Source of the DNA: Clostridium sp. chh4-2
GTDB lineage: Bacteria > Bacillota > Clostridia > Lachnospirales > Lachnospiraceae
Length of the DNA stretch: 64,000 nucleotides
Direction: 5' to 3'
Assembly: GCF_002899675.1 (NCBI RefSeq)
Contig: NZ_PKUU01000026.1
Location: 46,343 to 110,342, forward strand
The notes beneath the pieces were generated by a model that did no database searches, was not told the DNA's origin, and worked only from the letters and a program-made list of their open reading frames with translations. Below are positions 8,704 through 17,170 of the stretch, in pieces. A program made the position numbers and the translations under genes. Within the stretch, counting starts at the first letter, position 1. Each line of letters opens with the position of its first letter.

Positions 8704-9273
8704 ATGTTATCTGATTTAGTAAAGCGCTGCCGTACATACCGCCGTTTCTATGAGGATGTGCGGATTAAGGATGAAGAATTGAAGGAACTTGTGGACTTGG
8801 CCCGCTTAACCGCTTCTACAGCCAATTCCCAGGCTTTGAAATTCAAGATAATCAACTCTCCAAAAGAGAATGAAAAAGTATTTGATACATTGGGATGGGC
8901 GGGCGCCCTCCCCGACTGGGACGGACCGGAACCGGGAGAACGCCCAAGCGCCTATATCCTGATATGCTGCGACCTGTCGTTAGCTCAGAATAAACCTATC
9001 GACGACGGCATTACCGCTCAGACCATTATGCTTGGAGCCGTGGAAAAGGGATACGGCGGCTGCATGTTAGCCAATGTACAGCGCAGCAATCTGGCAGAGG
9101 CCCTCGGCATCGACAGCAGCCGCTACAGCATCGATCTGGTGCTGGCCCTTGGAAAACCTAAGGAGGAAGTGGTGATTGTGCCGGTAGGGGAAGACGGAAG
9201 CATAAAATATTACCGGGACGAAAATCAGGTACACTACGTACCAAAACGCCCTTTAGAAGATATATTGCTGTAA
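8704..9273 (+). CDS. Nitroreductase-family flavoprotein
   Basis: 189 residues. Nitroreductase-fold proteins bind FMN as dimers and reduce substrates with NAD(P)H. The N-terminal CRTYRRFYEDVRIKDEELKELVDLARLTAS block is the typical FMN-binding start (RSxRxF-like), and the GAVEKGYGGCMLANVQRSNLAEALGI region is the family C-terminal part. The physiological substrate cannot be read from the sequence. AGGAGG lies just before the ATG. The TAA stop overlaps the first bases of the foldback repeat that follows, so the repeat would be transcribed as the 3' end of this mRNA. Confidence 0.85.
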   Translation: MLSDLVKRCRTYRRFYEDVRIKDEELKELVDLARLTASTANSQALKFKIINSPKENEKVFDTLGWAGALPDWDGPEPGERPSAYILICCDLSLAQNKPIDDGITAQTIMLGAVEKGYGGCMLANVQRSNLAEALGIDSSRYSIDLVLALGKPKEEVVIVPVGEDGSIKYYRDENQVHYVPKRPLEDILL

Positions 9274-9621
9274 ATCTTTTTTAGTTAACTAAGGTACGCC
9301 GGAAAGAAGGGGACACCTGGGCGGGCGGCGGACATTGAGAAAGACAGGGGATTCGGGTTACGCCCCTAAGTGATACTAGGCCGCCAAGAGCGGAAAAAGG
9401 CAGCGCGACGCCATTCGCGATGAACTCTTTATGACTTCATCGCTCAAGGGCGCCTCAAATACTGATTCGGAATTCAGTATTTGTCTGCCTTTTTCCACTC
9501 TTGCCGGCCAAGTATCACTAAGGGGTTGCACACGATCCCCTGTCTTTCTCAATGTCCGCCGCCCGCCCAGGTTTCCCCTTCTTTCCGGCTGGTGCTTGGC
9601 TAGCTAAGGAAAAAAAGATTT
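9272..9621 (+). repeat. Large foldback (Y-shaped) repeat element, copy A
   Basis: A 350-bp near-palindrome bounded by AAATCTTTTTT (9272-9282) and its complement (9611-9621). The arms pair over most of their length and close a junction with two hairpins: GCGATGAA/TTCATCGC (9417-9424 with 9436-9443, loop CTCTTTATGAC) and CAAATACTGA/TCAGTATTTG (9456-9465 with 9474-9483). An unpaired internal loop (9353-9362 opposite 9526-9534) interrupts the long helix. The left end overlaps the TAA of the nitroreductase gene. The copy at 35040 is the same family with compensated base changes. I do not recognise a named repeat. No protein is credible inside it. Confidence 0.85.
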
Positions 9622-9633
9622 GGTGGATGGGAA

Positions 9634-9762
9634 AGTAAATTTTTATATCAACCGTTAAGTCTTTTTCAGAAATGCCTTGACGTTTAAAGTAAAACCTGAA
9701 GGCATTTCTGAAAATCCCTCCATAATCTAGGTAAATTTGGCTTTATGTAAATACCGATACAT
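9634..9762. repeat. Small-palindrome block between foldback elements A and B
   Basis: Contains TTTTCAGAAATGCCTT and its exact complement AAGGCATTTCTGAAAA separated by about 20 bases (9663-9715), flanked by GTAAAT-type ends. It matches the block following copy C at 35411-35548 and the shorter palindromes at 21499, 39801, 45860 and 52692. No gene is visible. Confidence 0.7.
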
Positions 9763-10195
9763 AACATTGTTTTTAACTAGGCTAGCGAAAACCAGCACGG
9801 AATCGGGAGGCGGAGCCGAAAGACAAAGGTCGGAGGGGCTGTCCGGGCCGGGGAAGGAAGATGCAGCCAAATGGGATCGTATGGAACCCCTGTAGTGCTA
9901 CTTAGGTCCGTAAGGACAGAACGAAGCAGGTAAAAACTGATTTCCGTCTCAGTTTTTAAAGCGCCGCTGAGCAGCGAAGTCATAAAGAGTTCACTGCGAA
10001 TGGCGCTGGCCTGCCTCGTTCTGTCCTTATGGGCCTTAGTAGCTCTTAGGGGCGAATCCCGAATCCCATTTGGCTGCATCTTCCTTCCCCGGCCCGGACA
10101 GCCCCTCCGACCTTTGTCTTTCGGCTCCGCCTCCCGATTCCGTGCGTCCCCCCTTTCGCCAACTACGTTAAATAACAATTTTAGTTATTCGTAGA
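9763..10195 (-). repeat. Large foldback repeat element, copy B (minus orientation)
   Basis: About 430 bp. The GC-rich arms (CGGAATCGGGAGGCGGAGCC at 9799 onward and its complement near 10120-10145) differ from copy A, but the inner part read on the minus strand is homologous to A: conserved GATTCGGGATTCGCCCC block, hairpin with the same CTCTTTATGAC loop (9971-9997), and AAAAACTGA/TCAGTTTTT hairpin (9932-9957). It lies directly after the stop codon of the minus-strand histidine kinase gene, in that gene's orientation. Open frames of 64 and 133 codons across it are symmetry artefacts. Confidence 0.8.
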
Positions 10196-12188
10196 TCAAT
10201 GGCAGGCGGATGGTGAAGGTGGTTCCTTTGCCGGGTTTAGAGTGGACGGTGATGTCTCCGTTGTGTTCCGATATGATGGCGTGGGTGATGGCGAGCCCCA
10301 ATCCCTGCCCGCCTTCGTCCGTTCGGGTAGTGTAAAAGCGGTGGAAAACGGAAGAGAGATCTTCTTCGCGGATTCCGCAGCCGGTATCTGAGACACGGAT
10401 GACTGCAAATTCACCGCTGCGCTCCAGAGAAAGGGTGATGGTTCCTCCCGGCGGAGTGAATTCTGAAGCGTTAAATACGAGATTTTCCAGCGCTCTTGTC
10501 AATTTCTCCTGATCGGCCAGTATCCGGCAGGGAAGGGGAGTGAGGCTGCATAGGAAATCAGGGCCTGTCAATTCCACTACGGGCTGGTTGCTTCTGTGAA
10601 AACAGGCCAGAAACTGATTGAGTGATAAACGTTCCATATGTGTGGTTTTGGCTGTTTCCCCTGCTAACTCCTGAATCGAGTGAAGGCGTTTGGCCAAAAT
10701 GCCGCATTTTTCTTCAATGCCCTGAAGCTTTTCCTTCATGTCTGCATCCAGAATGATATCGTTCATAAGGATAATCTGCGCCATGTTGGAAAGCGCTGTG
10801 AGAGGGGATTTCATGTCATGGCCCAGTTCTGACATGAGCTGGCCGCGTTCCGTGAGCAGCTGGCTCAAGTGTTTTGTCTTTTCCGCCACCTCTTCCTGAA
10901 GATGGCTGGTCAGGCGCAGATTTTCAGCGGACATTTCCCGGTTTCGGAGTACCATGAGTCCGGCGAAGGAGAGCACCATGCAAAAGGAGCCATATTCCTC
11001 CGGCCATCCGCCGATAACAGGTTCGAAAATGCCGATCGACAAAACACCATATAAGAGGCATATTCCATTTGCAGTAACCGCTGACAGAACCAGATGGGCA
11101 TGAGGGCGTTTAGACAGACAGCCGCAGAGGGATGCACCGGCCAGAAATACAGCGCACAAAACTTTATACCAGGAAATGAACGGCCCATACCACAGTACAA
11201 AGCTTGGGAAGGAAGGCAGTATAAAGAGGGGGACCATCACGGTAACAATGCACATTCCCAAGGAAAATACGGCGGCCATGCTTCGAAGGCGCGGCCACTT
11301 GTCCGGTAAAAAGAGCAGAAAGACGATATTTACCGCACAGTAAAGTCCTGCCATGGCAGCCAAATCTTCCAGTGCGTAAAGGCTTCGCACGAGCGGTATC
11401 CCCCAAAGACGCAGGAAAGGATAGCACACCCGCAGGGCAAAGAACAGGCACAGAAGGCCGAAATAAAATGAGACGCCATCCCTCCGCTCCCGTTTGTCCA
11501 ACCATAAAACCAGACAGAACAGAGCCAGTGACAATGAAGAAAAACAGAGCAGTCCATAGAAAATCATCCGGGAGGAAATCATCAGATTTATGCTGTCCGG
11601 GCTTCCAACTGCAGGAGGAAACCAAAGCCCTCCGTAATAATGGGAATAGTTGGCGGTCTGGATAATAATCTCTGTTTCGCCGTCAGCCTCAAAGGAATAC
11701 ACCGAATCACGGATGAGGGGACGGTATTTTTCCGGAAGAACCTCTCCGCTGCCGCCAAGATCCCGGCCGTCTATAAAGACGCGGGAAGCGCACAGCGGTT
11801 CCTGAAGATAAAGCGATACTTGGCCTTTTCCACGCAGAATCAGACGCCAGGTAGAGATACCATAGGCATTTCCGTCGTCGTGAAAGGATGCCAGGTTCGG
11901 GTACTGACCTGCCCAGACTTCATAGTGTGGGGGCAGGGAAGAGGGGCTGTCTGGTGTGAAATCGGCAGGACTTAGCAGAAGGTCGGGATACAGCTCGAAT
12001 CCGTCTACGAGAAAACGCACTCCGCTTTTCGGAAGAATGACCGTCCCATCTTGCGAGGCGTCTGCTTTTCTTGTATACTTATTATCAAAGCGGTTGATTG
12101 CCTGTAGACCGAGAAGAGCCAGCAGGGTTGTAAGAAATATCAATACAGCCGGATATACCGCATTTTTTTGTGCTTTTATTGAGTTCAT
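10185..12188 (-). CDS. 7TM sensor histidine kinase with extracellular jelly-roll-like domain
   Basis: 667 residues. One N-terminal membrane segment (about 12-30), an extracytoplasmic beta-rich domain to about 190, then about seven membrane helices (about 205-415), a layout like the 7TMR-DISM sensors. A coiled coil leads to the DHp helix with the phospho-accepting histidine in GHDMKSPLTAL, then an HATPase domain with N-box (ENLVFNASEFTPPGG), DTGCGI and GQGLGLAI. Its likely partner is the OmpR-type regulator at 14452, also minus strand, although an opposite-strand gene lies between them. Its start is only 31 bp from that divergent gene. The ligand is unknown. Confidence 0.88.
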   Translation of the reverse strand: MNSIKAQKNAVYPAVLIFLTTLLALLGLQAINRFDNKYTRKADASQDGTVILPKSGVRFLVDGFELYPDLLLSPADFTPDSPSSLPPHYEVWAGQYPNLASFHDDGNAYGISTWRLILRGKGQVSLYLQEPLCASRVFIDGRDLGGSGEVLPEKYRPLIRDSVYSFEADGETEIIIQTANYSHYYGGLWFPPAVGSPDSINLMISSRMIFYGLLCFSSLSLALFCLVLWLDKRERRDGVSFYFGLLCLFFALRVCYPFLRLWGIPLVRSLYALEDLAAMAGLYCAVNIVFLLFLPDKWPRLRSMAAVFSLGMCIVTVMVPLFILPSFPSFVLWYGPFISWYKVLCAVFLAGASLCGCLSKRPHAHLVLSAVTANGICLLYGVLSIGIFEPVIGGWPEEYGSFCMVLSFAGLMVLRNREMSAENLRLTSHLQEEVAEKTKHLSQLLTERGQLMSELGHDMKSPLTALSNMAQIILMNDIILDADMKEKLQGIEEKCGILAKRLHSIQELAGETAKTTHMERLSLNQFLACFHRSNQPVVELTGPDFLCSLTPLPCRILADQEKLTRALENLVFNASEFTPPGGTITLSLERSGEFAVIRVSDTGCGIREEDLSSVFHRFYTTRTDEGGQGLGLAITHAIISEHNGDITVHSKPGKGTTFTIRLPLIYE

Positions 12189-12219
12189 TACGTTACCTCA
12201 TTGGAAAAGGAGAAGGTTT

Positions 12220-14328
12220 ATGAGAAGATATTGGAAAGGATTTGCTGCTGCGCTGTCCGTTATGCTTCTGGTTTCATTATGCCTTACTCCTGTTGTTTTT
12301 GCAACTGAAACGACGGTTTTACCATCTCAGGCCGGAGATTTCCAACCGGCGTCATCATCTGACGGAGAAATGGAGGAAATGTCCGATTGTGAAGTAGAGG
12401 AACCGTCTGACGGCTCCATGGAAGATTTGGATATAGGAACTGCCACTGCCAGCAATGCACTAAATATCAATGCCGTTCAGACTGATATCGACGGAGTTGA
12501 ATTGCTTGACGACAGAATTTTGCCGGATACGGCTTTTGACGAAACAGGACTGTTGGCATGGCTGGAGGAACACGGCAGCCTTGGCGGAACGCTGCTTCTG
12601 TCCTCAGACGTAACGCTTAGCGGGGATTTGAATCTGGAACGTTTTTTTTGCCCTTCTATCGTTATCGATACCCGGGAATATACAATTACTGTGGCTGGAA
12701 ATGCGGTCATTCTCGATAATAACCTTACAATTACCGGGCAGGGCGGCGACAGCGGCGTTATACGGGTGGCGGAAGGCGCTTCCCTGTGTCTCGATTACAT
12801 GATTGTGGAGGCGTCTGACGGCTTTGCCGTTTGGCAGGAGGAAGGTTCCGGATTTTTGAAGGGAGATTCCGTTATCAGAGGCAGCATGCACTGTGCTGAG
12901 ACGGCTTTTATATGGAACTGGGATCGGATCACTGCAATTGTAGAGCCTGGACAGGCGGCGGCAGATGCCATGCCGGCTGCCGTCACGGCCGAAGTCAATG
13001 AAAATGGCGGACGTATGCAGCGGATGGAAGTACCAATAGCTGCATGGGATCTCACCGGACACGAAGAGGCTGAGGAGAGACGGCTTCGTTTTACCGCACA
13101 AGGAGAATGGGCGGATGGATATACTGTGTTCAGCCAGCCAGTCTGTACCGTGGTGTACAATGATCATCCTTTGACATTTACAGAAGTAGAAACCGGGCAG
13201 AACAGCAAAGGATATGAAGTCAAAGGTAATTTTACTAAGCCGGAAATACTGCCGGTTACGATTATGGCGCAGTATTCTTTTGACGGGGAGGACTGGCAGG
13301 ACTATACACAAATCAATGTTCAAAGCTATACCGGCTTTTTTATCTGGGTCGGACGGGGAGAATGCAGTTCGGATTATCTCTATATCCGCCTCTATTGGAA
13401 AGACGGAGAGGCAGACCGGTACTCCAATATTCTGCGTTTCTCATTGGAAGACTTTGATTCGGCCGAAGATATCGGCGGAAACAGGGGCGGAGGAACCAGC
13501 ATTACACCTCCAACTGATAAGCCGGAGCCCTCACCAGAGCCTGAACTGCCCGGTGGGGCGGAGACTTCACCAGAGCCTGAATTGCCCGGTGAGCCGGAGC
13601 CCTCACCAGATCCTGAACTGCCCGGTGAGCCGGAAACTTTGCCTGGTTCAGATATGCCAGGCGGGCCAGAAATTTCACCTGGCCCTGAACTGCCCGGTGG
13701 GGCGGAAGGGTCACCAGGTTTGGATCTGTCTGGCGGGGAGGAAGATTCGTCCTCACAGGATCATGTGAACAGCGGCGGAACCAAAAAACCGGGCTATATA
13801 TCGGATGGGAATTTAATTCCGTCTCAGGAAACAACGATTTCTGAAGATATAAATATGGAAGTGCCTTTTAAACGAGCGGAAGAAGATTTATCCATCAGTC
13901 AGTCCAATACATCCCGTCCTTCGGAATCTGTTCCAGGGAATGTGGGTAAAAATCCAACGGATGAAAATAAGCGGTACAGGGCCGGCGGTAAAGAATCCGG
14001 ATCTGAGGCAGGCAGTGAAATTTCAGACAGGCCGGTTTTCATGTCAGATAATTCTGGTGAAATATCGTCATCTGCATTGCCGAACCTTCCTGGTGAACCA
14101 TCATTGTCCACAGCGTCAGGCAGTCTCAATGAAACTTCGTCAAAGGCGGTATCAAAGCCGGTATCAAAGCCAGTATCAAAGGCGGCTTCGAAAGGGCCGG
14201 ATGCATTGGCCGCCGCCGCAGGCTGTTTGGCGGTGGTGATTTCTTTCGGCGTTGCCGGTATCTGTCTGCATCCAAAACTGCTGAAAAATATGGTAAATAT
14301 GTTAAAGAGGTTTATGGGCAGAAGATAA
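12220..14328 (+). CDS. Secreted, membrane-anchored surface protein with Pro/Glu repeat stalk
   Basis: 702 residues from ATG 12220, chosen because AAAGGAGAAGG precedes it and it gives a clean signal peptide (RRYWKGFAAALSVMLLVSLC, cleavage near residue 30); an upstream in-frame extension has no such support. The ectodomain is acidic and unrecognised. Around 430-510 come six or seven imperfect 12-residue repeats of the type SPEPELPGGAE, a probable wall-spanning stalk, then a Ser-rich stretch with VSKPVSKPVSK repeats. A C-terminal hydrophobic helix and a basic tail (KLLKNMVNMLKRFMGRR) anchor it. There is no LPxTG motif. It is flanked by a histidine kinase and a response regulator, so those may control it (inference). 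Confidence 0.75.
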   Translation: MRRYWKGFAAALSVMLLVSLCLTPVVFATETTVLPSQAGDFQPASSSDGEMEEMSDCEVEEPSDGSMEDLDIGTATASNALNINAVQTDIDGVELLDDRILPDTAFDETGLLAWLEEHGSLGGTLLLSSDVTLSGDLNLERFFCPSIVIDTREYTITVAGNAVILDNNLTITGQGGDSGVIRVAEGASLCLDYMIVEASDGFAVWQEEGSGFLKGDSVIRGSMHCAETAFIWNWDRITAIVEPGQAAADAMPAAVTAEVNENGGRMQRMEVPIAAWDLTGHEEAEERRLRFTAQGEWADGYTVFSQPVCTVVYNDHPLTFTEVETGQNSKGYEVKGNFTKPEILPVTIMAQYSFDGEDWQDYTQINVQSYTGFFIWVGRGECSSDYLYIRLYWKDGEADRYSNILRFSLEDFDSAEDIGGNRGGGTSITPPTDKPEPSPEPELPGGAETSPEPELPGEPEPSPDPELPGEPETLPGSDMPGGPEISPGPELPGGAEGSPGLDLSGGEEDSSSQDHVNSGGTKKPGYISDGNLIPSQETTISEDINMEVPFKRAEEDLSISQSNTSRPSESVPGNVGKNPTDENKRYRAGGKESGSEAGSEISDRPVFMSDNSGEISSSALPNLPGEPSLSTASGSLNETSSKAVSKPVSKPVSKAASKGPDALAAAAGCLAVVISFGVAGICLHPKLLKNMVNMLKRFMGRR

Positions 14329-14386
14329 AAGAAATCCGCTGACAAATCTGGTTATGCTGCTTTCGTATCTGACACGTTGACAATAA

Positions 14387-14417
14387 TTCTGTTTTATCAG
14401 GTAGAGATAAAACGGAA
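14387..14417. terminator. Hairpin between the converging surface-protein and response-regulator genes
   Basis: TTCTGTTTTATC (14387-14398) pairs with GATAAAACGGAA (14406-14417) with one G-T wobble and a seven-base loop. It is followed by AAGAAGAAAAG on the plus strand and by only a weak T-rich stretch on the minus strand, so termination in either direction may be leaky. Confidence 0.4.
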
Positions 14418-14451
14418 AGAAGAAAAGTCATGGCAGCGCAGTTTATCAACC

Positions 14452-15126
14452 TTACGGCACGAATAAATACCCTTTCCGGCGTATGGTCTGTATATAATCA
14501 TGGTCCGGGCAGAGTGTTATCAGTTTCTGGCGGATGCGGACGATCATCATCTGCAGGGATTTCAGTCCCTTATTTACCGGAGATTTCCAAACCTGATCGA
14601 AAATCTGATCATAGCTGAACACTTCCCCCGGATGGCGGGCGAGAAAATAGAGCACGTCGAATTCAAAAGTGGAAAGATCGGCGGACCGTTCTCCATAGCT
14701 GACACTGCGGTTGCCGGGATTGATCACTAAGAGGCCGTATTGAAGGGGCTGGGGCGGCTGAATTGCCCTGCCCGCCCGGATTCTGGCCCGTACGCGCAGT
14801 TCCAGTTCGGCAAGACTGTACGGTTTGCAGACATAGTCGTCTCCTCCGATGGAAAGTCCCTTGATGCGGCTCTGTTCCTCCGTATAACCGGACAGAAATA
14901 CGATGGGAAGACCAGTTTTTTCCCTTACGCGGGCGCAGAGATCAAAGCCGCTTTCGTCCGGCAGGTCGACGTCCAAAATCACGCAGTCCAATGCGGCTGA
15001 GCAGATGATTTCTTCCGCACGCGCGGCAGTATCGGCGCAGATCACTTCATATCCCAGTTTTTCAAAATATTGTCGGTTGTCATTCAGAACCATTCTGTCA
15101 TCATCCACCACCAAAATTTTATTCAT
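14452..15126 (-). CDS. OmpR-family response regulator
   Basis: 224 residues from ATG at 15126, where GGGAG sits a few bases upstream; an in-frame TTG at 15168 is less likely. The receiver domain has the acidic pair DDD near residue 8-10, the phospho-acceptor in CVILDVDLPDESG, the conserved threonine/serine replaced in VFLSGYTEE, and lysine in VCKPYS. The DNA-binding wing follows (FEFDVLYFLARHPGEVFSYDQIFDQVW and TIRRKGYLF). It probably receives phosphate from the kinase at 10185. The opposite-strand surface-protein gene lies between them, so a joint transcript would be antisense to that gene. Confidence 0.92.
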   Translation of the reverse strand: MNKILVVDDDRMVLNDNRQYFEKLGYEVICADTAARAEEIICSAALDCVILDVDLPDESGFDLCARVREKTGLPIVFLSGYTEEQSRIKGLSIGGDDYVCKPYSLAELELRVRARIRAGRAIQPPQPLQYGLLVINPGNRSVSYGERSADLSTFEFDVLYFLARHPGEVFSYDQIFDQVWKSPVNKGLKSLQMMIVRIRQKLITLCPDHDYIQTIRRKGYLFVP

Positions 15127-15463
15127 ATCGGCACATCTCCCGTTTTTAATATCATAAAGATTGTTCAATTGGTATCCGGATGCATTTCCACCGGATCTAT
15201 TTAAAGCTGAGCTTCTAATCTTTTATCATGTGTTCCCAGTATATCACAAATATTGTTTTTCTTTACGCTTGGAAAGTAAATGGATGGTAACAATTTAACA
15301 GAAATCCCATTTTTGGACAGGCATCGATTATAATATAAAAAAATACTTCTGCCTGTTGGGCTATATAAGGCAGAAATTATTTCTGAAAGATACATGCCGG
15401 GTCAAATACAGGCGGCTTTTTCTTCATGCCGCACCGCATATCGGATAAAAGGGAGGAAATATC
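15127..15463. promoter_or_regulatory. Divergent intergenic region between response regulator and diguanylate cyclase
   Basis: 337 bp, AT-rich. On the plus strand a TATAAT is present near 15331-15336, without a convincing -35. Downstream a hairpin TTCTGCCT/AGGCAGAA (about 15347-15375) would lie in the leader of the diguanylate cyclase mRNA. No match to a known c-di-GMP riboswitch core was seen. The ribosome site GGGAGGAAA precedes ATG 15464. Confidence 0.45.
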
Positions 15464-17170
15464 ATGGGAAAAACGACAAAGGCGATACAGCGGATGTTCC
15501 TTTTTTTCGGTGCGTCAGCTGTGGCGGTTCTGTTCGCAGTATGGTTTGCCATGGTGTCAGGAAGAGAATGCGGGGATGCGGTTCTGGCGAATACGGAAAT
15601 TACTGTGCTGGATGGAGGCTGGCAGGATGAAGAGGGAAACAGCGTCAGCCTGCCAATAAAACTGCCTTACCGGCCGGAGGGATTCTGTTTACAGACCGTG
15701 TTGAGGCCGGAAGATGGGGGCAGGCCATTCCTGATGGTATCCGCTAAATATTTAAATATTCATTTGTTTCTGGACGGGCGTGAGATCGGCAGCTGCCTCT
15801 GCCGCCCAGAGGGACAGACGAAAACAGTGGGTAAGATATTCAAAATCCTGCCGCTGCCGGATGCTTTAGAAGGATCTGAACTTCGTATAGTGGCCAAACC
15901 TCTGCTGGGCGGCGATACGGATTATGAAATTACAGCTCCGCGCATGGGGACGGAAGGCGCCATCATCTATAATGTAATTTTAGAAGAACTGCCCCTCATG
16001 GGACTTATCGCTGCAATTTTCTGCTTCGGGGTATTTTTGATGATCTGCGGCGTTCAGACCATGTTGGCGACGGCGTCTATTGAAGAGATTCAGACTTATC
16101 AGTCAAGTTTCCTGCATATCGGTGTGTTTGCAGTGCTGTTTGCCTTTTATTCACTGTCAATTACAGATTCGGTCCACCTCTTTGAAACGAATTCCCATCT
16201 GATCTATCTGATGGAATTTCTGCTGCTGGCGCTGCTTCCCCTGCCGCTTTTGATGCTGGCGGCCGGCGTTTGTGCACCGCGTTTCTTCAAGATACTGACG
16301 GCAGCCGGCTGCGCTGTACTTATAAATTTTGGGGCCCAGGTGTTTTTGTATTATTTCACCGGTCTGGAATTGAGGGATACGGTGCTGATTACTCATCTGC
16401 TGATCTTGTTGTCCATGGTCCTATTAACTCCCGCATTGCTTATTTCTGATCGCAAGAGGAATGGGTGGTGGTGGCTGACGCTGTCATTTCTGCCGGTTCT
16501 TTTAGGCGCGTTTTTAGATCTTTTTCGCTATTATCTGCCGGGCGCCGGGCAAAAAGCGGCCGGATTCCAGCTGGGAGTTTTGATATTTCTGCTGATCCAG
16601 ATGGTCTATCTCATCCGTCAGAATCTACTGCATTACGAGAGCTATCTAAAATTCAATGTTTACAAAACAATGGCATACACAGACGTTTTAACAGGGATTG
16701 CAAACCGGGCGGCTTGTGAGGAGAAGATCATGGAAGTGGGGAAAAAACTGGAGAGTTATTCATCCATCTGGTGTATCTGCGCTGATATCAACAACTTAAA
16801 GCATACCAACGATACTTTGGGACACGCCGCAGGCGACCAGCTTATAAAAGGAGCGGCTGAAATCCTTAAAACAGCGGGATTTGAAGACTCAGCTCTTTAC
16901 AGAACCGGAGGAGATGAATTTGTGATGCTGGTTTTTAATCAGTCTGAAAAAGATATCCGGGAAGGAAAGATGAGGTTTGATCAGGCGCTTACCCGGTATA
17001 ACAGCCTGCACCGGACCAAACTAAGCATCGCCTGGGGATGCGACCGCTTTCGGTTCGAGAGCGGGGATTCGATTTCGAAACTTTTATCCAGGGCGGATGC
17101 GCTGATGTATGAAGATAAGCGGAGAGAGAAGGAAGCAGGGGTAAAAAAACAGCAGAATGACACAGTTTAG
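15464..17170 (+). CDS. Membrane diguanylate cyclase (7TM sensor with GGDEF domain)
   Basis: 568 residues. Synthesises cyclic di-GMP from two GTP. Layout: N-terminal membrane segment (about 10-32), an extracytoplasmic beta-rich domain (about 40-165), seven predicted membrane helices (about 170-395), then a GGDEF domain. The active loop reads RTGGDEF and the upstream nucleotide-binding part is ADINNLKHTNDTLGHAAGDQL, so it looks catalytically intact. The RxxD inhibitory site usually five residues before GGDEF is absent, so product inhibition may be lacking. The sensor half resembles that of the kinase at 10185, suggesting related extracellular signals. Confidence 0.9.
   Translation: MGKTTKAIQRMFLFFGASAVAVLFAVWFAMVSGRECGDAVLANTEITVLDGGWQDEEGNSVSLPIKLPYRPEGFCLQTVLRPEDGGRPFLMVSAKYLNIHLFLDGREIGSCLCRPEGQTKTVGKIFKILPLPDALEGSELRIVAKPLLGGDTDYEITAPRMGTEGAIIYNVILEELPLMGLIAAIFCFGVFLMICGVQTMLATASIEEIQTYQSSFLHIGVFAVLFAFYSLSITDSVHLFETNSHLIYLMEFLLLALLPLPLLMLAAGVCAPRFFKILTAAGCAVLINFGAQVFLYYFTGLELRDTVLITHLLILLSMVLLTPALLISDRKRNGWWWLTLSFLPVLLGAFLDLFRYYLPGAGQKAAGFQLGVLIFLLIQMVYLIRQNLLHYESYLKFNVYKTMAYTDVLTGIANRAACEEKIMEVGKKLESYSSIWCICADINNLKHTNDTLGHAAGDQLIKGAAEILKTAGFEDSALYRTGGDEFVMLVFNQSEKDIREGKMRFDQALTRYNSLHRTKLSIAWGCDRFRFESGDSISKLLSRADALMYEDKRREKEAGVKKQQNDTV

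Noticed and set aside
9272..9621. Insertion sequence or group II intron
   Set aside because: No transposase, reverse transcriptase or catalytic intron core is encoded; the hairpins do not match a group II domain V.
9777..10194. Open reading frames of 133 and 64 codons on opposite strands
   Set aside because: They run through the palindromic arms of foldback copy B, mirror each other, and have no ribosome site or recognisable domain.
11956..12219. N-terminal extension of the surface protein
   Set aside because: The extension is antisense to the kinase gene, lacks a signal peptide, and a clear ribosome site and signal peptide begin at 12220.
13214..13834. Long frames opposite and alongside the Pro-Glu repeat region
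   Set aside because: Repetitive DNA keeps several frames open; the codon pattern and signal/anchor logic support only the plus-strand protein.
14379..14410. Promoter TTGACA near 14378
   Set aside because: The best -10 is 19 bp away and weak, and no gene follows in that direction.
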